Shown here piece after piece: positions 17,784 through 22,561 of a DNA stretch of 22,561 nt. The notes beneath the pieces are model-generated. The model ran no database searches, was not told the origin of the DNA, and was given only the letters and a program-made list of their open reading frames with translations. Position 1 is the stretch's first letter. Every line of letters begins with the position of its first letter. Made by a program: the position numbers and the translations under genes. This DNA is from Porogramme epimiltina (taxonomy: Eukaryota; Basidiomycota; Agaricomycetes; Polyporales; Polyporaceae): positions 1-22,561 of the forward strand of contig FTLJ01001074.1 of the NCBI GenBank assembly GCA_900155495.1, read 5' to 3'.

Positions 17784-18210
17784 AGGGTACTGTGGTGAGC
17801 TGAAGTCGCGGTAAGTGTTGCGTGTTGCATTTTGTCGTGTTCTTATGCGGTCATTATAGGTTCGCAGCGAGGTTCCTAGAAAGGGGTGCGAGGGTATTTG
17901 CAGGGTTTTATAATACATATGTTCTCATTTTGGGATAGGGCTCATCCTCCAGTTTTTTTGTATACCCGGTCCTCGCGGTCGAGTTTCTTCCTCTCTTACG
18001 ACAGTACAGTTGGGTTCATACGAAGCACCGTGTATAAGTTATTATTCCTATGCAAAACTTCGAAATTGTGCTGAGGGCGCACCCGCCTATGTCGAGCTAG
18101 CCACCATTTAATCCCATTGCAAGCAACACGCGCATTACATCGAGTACTGACCTGACATAGTGTTCTATAAACGAGCCTACTCTCATTACCATCGAACCCA
18201 CAAGACCGGA
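17784..18210. repeat. Shortened 3' flank copy C, right end of the duplicated array
   Basis: Just after the stop codon the sequence still follows the other two flanks (GAAGGG..CTGTGGTG, a GTAAGT..TTATAG stretch at 17811-17859, CGAGCTAGCCACC, and GAGCCTACTCTCATTACC near 18172), but about 200 bases are missing inside. Similarity fades close to 18210, which I take as the right boundary of the duplicated unit. Confidence 0.6.
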
Positions 18211-19563
18211 ACGGGCTACTTACCGTATTGGTGGATGGCTCAGTAGGGCACGTTGAGAACGGCATGTGCTTGCCATAGGGCATAGTGGGGAAGCCTGAAA
18301 AACGAAAAGTATTTGTTGGCACTATCACGCGGATCCATATGCGCTCGGGAAAGAAGACCAAGCTTGGTCAAAAACGCGTCTCAGCTCTCGAATTGTGTCA
18401 CAGAATGACACAGAGCGGTAGAGGCATGCATGACAAACAGGTCAAAGTCGAGTGTGATGGGATACAAGGCGCATGAAGTCGGTCGAACGTCTAAAAGGAA
18501 ATGACAGGATTGTCTACGAATATGGATGTGAAAGCTTGCAAAGAACATGGATGGAAAAGGCAGAAACACCGACAGATGAGTCGTGTAACGTGCACACCTC
18601 CTGTCCCGTTGTGAATACCCCAACCCTGGCTTTCCTCATCCAACACCGAAGTTCCGTGGCAGTTTCAGAGTGTCTTCCAGCCCCTGGTAGAGGCGCAATC
18701 GAGGCATACGGAGGTGGCCGTGAAGCGTATGCCGATGGGACTTGATCGCGCCGGGTGTATGATGAGAAAACGCTACCGTGCCATGATTTTGTTGTCGCCA
18801 CGCAGAGAGCGATGTTGTCGAGGCGATGGGACAAACAGCATATGATTGTGGAGAGGCTCGACGTTGGCGGGGTGCCGGTGAGAGTTGGACTCGAAAACAG
18901 TCGGTAAGCGAGAAACCCAAATCGGGAGCGGGAGCGTCGGAGTGTGAAATAGGGGTAACTCGTTATACCGAGCGTACATCTGAGTTTGAACTCCCATCAC
19001 GCCGAACAGGCTCGTCCCCAGCCTGTTCGGCGTGCTTAGCTCCCAATCCGAGTCATCATCTAGCTACATCTCCACCCACCAGGTACTCAGTGAATGGCAG
19101 AAACGGTGTGCGACGTCTTTGACCCCTCCAATACTTCGCGCTCCTGCTTCTGCAACGCGTAGAACCATCCTATTCTACGTTTCTTGTCAGGGTCTTATTG
19201 AAACGGTGGCCCCTTTTGCTAAGATCTCTATGCCAAACAATCCCTTATGGGGGCAAGGGCGGAGCGGGAATTTCCATCAATACTGAGGACACGTCGTGAG
19301 TAGCTCGGTTTAGCCTAGCGCTATAGCGGGAATACGTATTGATATGTGGCTAGCTAGGCTGCGGAAGGCTGAGCAATGTCATACACGTTGATCGCCGCCA
19401 GGATCGGCGCTCTGTGCCGGATACAAGTAGGCCCTCTGCTCTCGTTCTCACATACGAAGTCCAGTTCATCATCCTCAGTGAGTTTGCTTTCACGAGTGAG
19501 TGGTCCTGATGAAGAGACTGATCAATGACTTGACATCGAACTGGCCGACAAGAGAGCTGTGTG
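18211..19563. other. Intergenic region before the HET gene
   Basis: No coding gene is supported in these 1.35 kb. Open frames up to about 100 codons occur on both strands, but they lack domains, signal peptides and consistent splice sites. The right part should contain the promoter and leader of the HET gene. A strong inverted repeat lies at 18998-19034 and is listed separately. No further copy of the membrane-protein gene was seen. Confidence 0.55.
18998..19034. repeat. Perfect 14-base inverted repeat with 9-base loop
   Basis: The left arm CACGCCGAACAGGC (18998-19011) and the right arm GCCTGTTCGGCGTG (19021-19034) are exact reverse complements around the loop TCGTCCCCA. It is the clearest palindrome I found in the window. 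It lies about 530 bases before the HET start codon, in sequence with no gene. It could be a transcription factor site, an RNA hairpin or a transposon remnant; nothing nearby decides between these. Confidence 0.85.
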
Positions 19564-21572
19564 ATGTGGCTACTGAGTACATCTCGCGCCGAGCTCAAAT
19601 TCTTTGCAGCTCCGGAAGAAGTGACAGGCGGTTACGCAATCCTCTCCCATGTATGGGGAGACAACGAGCAAACCTTCCAGGAGGTCCAGGTTCTCGGTGA
19701 GAAGTACACGAAGGCAGGCATAAATCCACGCGGTCACGTCGCTCCAAAGATCCGAGATAGCTGTGTTCTCGCTCAGAAGCACGGGTACCGATGGATCTGG
19801 ATCGACACCTGCTGCATCGACAAGACGAGCAGCTCAGAGCTCTCCGAAGCCATAAACTCCATGTTTCGCTACTACGCCCTCTCTGAGGTCTGCTACGTCT
19901 TTCTTGAGGATGTCCCTAGCGATTGTCGCCTCCACAAGAGGCGTTCCGCCTTTCGCACGAGCCAATGGCACGAACGCGGCTGGACGCTTCAAGAGCTTGT
20001 GGCGCCAAATCTTGTGGTGTTCGTGTCGTCGGATTGGAAACTCCTGGGGACGAAGGCCGAGCTTGCTCCACTACTCGCGGAGATCACCAATGTGCCCGAG
20101 AGCGTGTTGACACTAGAGAAGGACCTGGCAGATGTCAATGTCGCCCACAGAATGTCTTGGGCGAGCAGCCGGAAGACCACTAGACTCGAGGACGAAGCAT
20201 ACAGCCTCATGGGAATTTTCGGAATCAACATGCCTACCTTATATGGAGAGGGCCGCAAGGCGTTCTATCGGCTACAAGAAGAGATCATGAAGACGTCCGT
20301 CGACACCTCCCTCTTCGCCTGGGGATACTCTGTCCCCTTTCAGTTCGAGTTCCTACAGTTTTCAGCGACCGCCTTGCCGGACGACTCGTACCTCTTCGCG
20401 CAGTCTCCGTCCGATTTTCAGTGGACTTGGGTGAAGGATGTCGAGTTTGTGGCCCCTCCTAAAGCGCTCACTTCGGTGAGTGAACCTCAAAATATCACCA
20501 TGCCACGACGTTGTTGAAGCAAAATACTATCTTCCAGAGCCCTCTTCGTGGAAAATTGACTTATCAGGACGAAGACGGCCTCCCGACGTTCACTATCACC
20601 CCGCACGGTGTCTTAGCACATATCCGTGTTCTCGAATTCACCTTCGGATTGGTTGCTTTGTTGTCTTGCACCGAGTCCTTCCCGAAGTCAGACAAAGAGA
20701 CATCATCCCTCTCTCTGTGCTTATATCCCTTCCATGGCGGGGAGACTAGTCTAAATCTCCCGATATTCCGCGCCCGCTCAAACGGCCCCCGCCTGATGAC
20801 AATACCCCCCTCGAAGATGCCGGCAGCGCTTGTCCAGGCTCGGTGGAAGGACATCTACATCACGCACGTCCCGCCCTTCCGCCGCGCGGAGATTTGGCCC
20901 CTCCCTCTCCCGCTCATGCGCCTAAACAGCGTGCACGCGCCGCCATTCTGGGTGCCGAAGGAAACAGTGGCCGCGAAGAAGTACATCCAGTTCCTCGACG
21001 TGACGGAGATCCCACTCGGGTGGACCGGGACTCCGCCAGCGGCGCTCCTCTTCGACACTGTGTACTTCCAGAAGACCCTCCCGGACGGCAAGCCGGACAA
21101 GGACTCGGAAGTGCGCACGTTCTACGTCCGAGTTACTCTTGGGCGCTGCGACCGCGGAGGTCCTGAGTCCTCTAGGAGGCACTGGGCGGTCATAGAGGTC
21201 AAGAAATCGACGGTCCGAGGAATGGAGGACCTGTTGGAGGATGAGCCGGAGGACACGCACGTCTGTAAAGACGATCACATCAAACGATGGGAACGAGGTG
21301 GAGACGGGCGACGGGCGAAACGCATCAGCGTCAAGTTCCCGGGACCACCTGAGATCCCGCTGGACGTGATCGTTGGGTTCTCAAAATGGCCGCTGAACCC
21401 GCAAAGGCGGACATTAACCTTGCACATGGATGTGGAAGCGACGTCGGAAGACAAAGGGATAGAGGCTGCGCTCCTGGCGATTCGGATACATAGGTTAACC
21501 AAGACTTCATATGCTACCACGAGGGCTGAAGCGCTGCGACGTGCCAAGTGGCCTTTGATTAGACGTCCTTGA
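19564..21572 (+). CDS. HET-domain protein (heterokaryon incompatibility family), two exons
   Basis: HET proteins act in fungal self/non-self recognition, where HET domains can trigger cell death; many genomes hold dozens and most have no known role. Exons 19564-20475 and 20538-21572, joined in phase 0 by a 62-base intron (GTGAGT..TTCCAG), give 648 residues. The start MWLLSTSRAELKFF matches the usual beginning of the family, whose proteins often start MRLLNT. The three HET blocks are present: YAILSHVWG (24-32), WIWIDTCCID (77-86) and WHERGWTLQELVAP (135-148). The following RMSWASSRKTTRLEDEAYSL (196-215) and PTLYGEGRKAF belong to the conserved segment that often follows HET in basidiomycetes (commonly labelled DUF8212, from memory). 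The C-terminal half (about 305-648) is unassigned and shows no NACHT, ankyrin or WD repeats. The frame is intact. Confidence 0.88.
20476..20537 (+). other. Intron of the HET gene
   Basis: It begins GTGAGTG and ends CTTCCAG, 62 bases, phase 0. Reading through would meet a TGA shortly inside, after MPRRC, so splicing is needed to reach the second half. Joining gives KALTS followed by SPLRGKLTYQDEDG. Confidence 0.8.
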
Positions 21573-22122
21573 ATATTGTGTGGAGCGGCGATCATGTATA
21601 ATGTGTGTGTACGTGCACTGCCATGAGATCCCCGCACCAATACGTATGTCCTACGCGACACATACGCAAACTCCACGCTCCCTTGTACATGTCCTCCATG
21701 ACACCGCCCATAACTGTGCGGGTCAGGCCACACGTCGGCAGCGTTTCCGTTGCGAACAAATGAGTGTTGTCAGGAGCGTCCGCGATGTTGCAGTTAAATG
21801 CCATGAGGAAGTGTTTGTGTATTGGCACATTTGCACGTAGGCGTTTCAGCAAAGCGGGAAGATGAAAAAGGAAGACGTTATGACGCTAGCTGTACGAAGC
21901 TAGAGGCTGTCGAATTCGAAGGTTGAGTATACAGCCACGAGCGGCGATGATTTCATGGACGTGCAAAGTGTCCACCGTAGGCTAAAGGGCACTCAAACTG
22001 AAGTCAAGTGCGACATGCATAATGCTCATACTATAGAGCAGACGTATACGTATATGTTCTCGCAACATTGTAATGAAACGTACGAGTACATGATATCCTC
22101 TCATTCATCGCCTAAAGTACCT
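21573..22122. other. Intergenic region between convergent genes
   Basis: 3' flanks of the HET gene (plus) and of the partial gene at the right end (minus). The sequence is relatively AT-rich, with runs such as ACGTATACGTATATG near 22043. No gene, RNA or repeat is supported; the short open frames here have no recognisable content. Confidence 0.55.
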
Positions 22123-22536
22123 TTACACACTGTAGAGCGGTAACTGGTCCTCCGGTCGCTGGAGCCTCTCCATCTCCCCGCGCAATATTGCGATTTCATG
22201 TCTCAGAGACGCAAGCTCTGCAACGACTGACGGATCCCCACTAACCACGGTGCTCCTCTCTTCCTCCGTGTCCCCATCTACCCTCTCTTCTCCGGGGGTT
22301 GTGTCGCCTGTCTGTCTCTCCCTTGCGTCGTGTCTCCTGTAACGGTTCATCTCCAGACCAATCTTTTCAGAACTAGACCCAGGGAATTCTTGTCTTAACA
22401 ACTCTCGAACCTGCGCCTCAAGGCCTTGGATGCGCTGGACGAGCGCCGCAGTACGGTCCGGCTGCGACGCGGTTTGCAACGTCGACGAAGTCGCCCCAGG
22501 TAGCCCGTCAAACTCCGAGTGTAATAGCTTGAGGAG
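22123..22536 (-). CDS. Partial gene: last exon of a coiled-coil protein ending LPLYSV
   Basis: The minus-strand frame ends with TAA at 22123-22125 and stays open to about 22545, where a TGA closes it. There is no ATG near its beginning; the only in-frame Met is internal. I therefore read it as a terminal exon with a splice acceptor near 22536 (or 22527) and the rest of the gene beyond the window. Visible features are a heptad-like stretch (ALVQRIQGLEAQVRELLRQE), a charged linker rich in Glu/Arg/Thr, a second coiled coil (ELASLRHEIAILRGEMERLQ) and the end QLPLYSV. This resembles the tails of the five array proteins, with LPxY instead of PPxY, so it may be a distant member. Identity is uncertain without the upstream part. 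Confidence 0.45.
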   Translation of the reverse strand, partial: LLKLLHSEFDGLPGATSSTLQTASQPDRTAALVQRIQGLEAQVRELLRQEFPGSSSEKIGLEMNRYRRHDARERQTGDTTPGEERVDGDTEEERSTVVSGDPSVVAELASLRHEIAILRGEMERLQRPEDQLPLYSV

Positions 22537-22561
22537 CTTTCGGTATCACGCTGTACGTGCA

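Noticed and set aside
18826..19122. Plus-strand frame of 98 codons before the HET gene
   Set aside because: Low-complexity Arg/Ser content; it runs through the perfect hairpin and has no similarity I recognise.
19319..19328. Ten-base palindrome CGCTATAGCG before the HET gene
   Set aside because: Too short to stand out in 22 kb and not repeated at a meaningful place.
1..22561. Transposons, tRNA genes and CRISPR arrays
   Set aside because: No transposase or reverse transcriptase motifs, long terminal repeats, tRNA B-box with cloverleaf, or regularly spaced repeats were seen on either strand; the array is explained by tandem gene duplication.

Overview
The window looks like nuclear DNA of a filamentous basidiomycete, probably an Agaricomycete. 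The first gene is cut by eleven introns of 47 to 64 bases with GT..AG ends, there is a HET-domain gene with one short intron, and intergenic distances are about 0.5 to 1.4 kb. No tRNA, rRNA, CRISPR array or transposase was seen. All comparisons were made by eye, so no identity values are given.

Layout. (1) 187-3200, plus: twelve-exon gene for the biotin-carrying alpha subunit of mitochondrial 3-methylcrotonyl-CoA carboxylase (leucine breakdown). (2) 3999-17783: five apparently intronless coding regions for one family of type I membrane proteins. Each has a signal peptide, a beta-rich ectodomain of about 140-150 residues, a Ser/Thr/Pro stalk, one glycine-rich membrane span, a disordered cytoplasmic tail, a short terminal coiled coil and a PPxY motif within eight residues of the C-terminus. 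Two are on the minus strand (3999-5705, 6445-8229) and keep a CxxC pair in the ectodomain. Three are on the plus strand (9380-10795, 12811-14238, 16404-17783), lack ectodomain cysteines and have a GQWD motif. (3) 19564-21572, plus: a two-exon HET-domain protein. (4) 22123 to about 22536, minus: the probable last exon of another coiled-coil protein ending in LPLYSV, cut by the window edge.

History of the array. The minus gene at 6445-8229 and the plus gene at 9380-10795 form a divergent pair around a shared 1.15 kb upstream region. This pair appears to have been copied twice in tandem. In both extra copies the plus partner stayed open and the minus partner decayed. The two relics (about 11590-11933 and 15010-15386) share a stop at codon 8 and the same roughly 0.4 kb internal deletion, so decay came before the last duplication. 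The 3' flanks are also copied, and the similarity fades near 18210.

How the genes may work together is inference. The surface proteins look like sensors or receptors whose tails could recruit WW-domain proteins such as Rsp5/Nedd4-type ubiquitin ligases. A fast-changing surface-protein array next to a HET gene would suit an allorecognition or surface-sensing region, but nothing in the sequence proves that link. The carboxylase gene is unrelated housekeeping.
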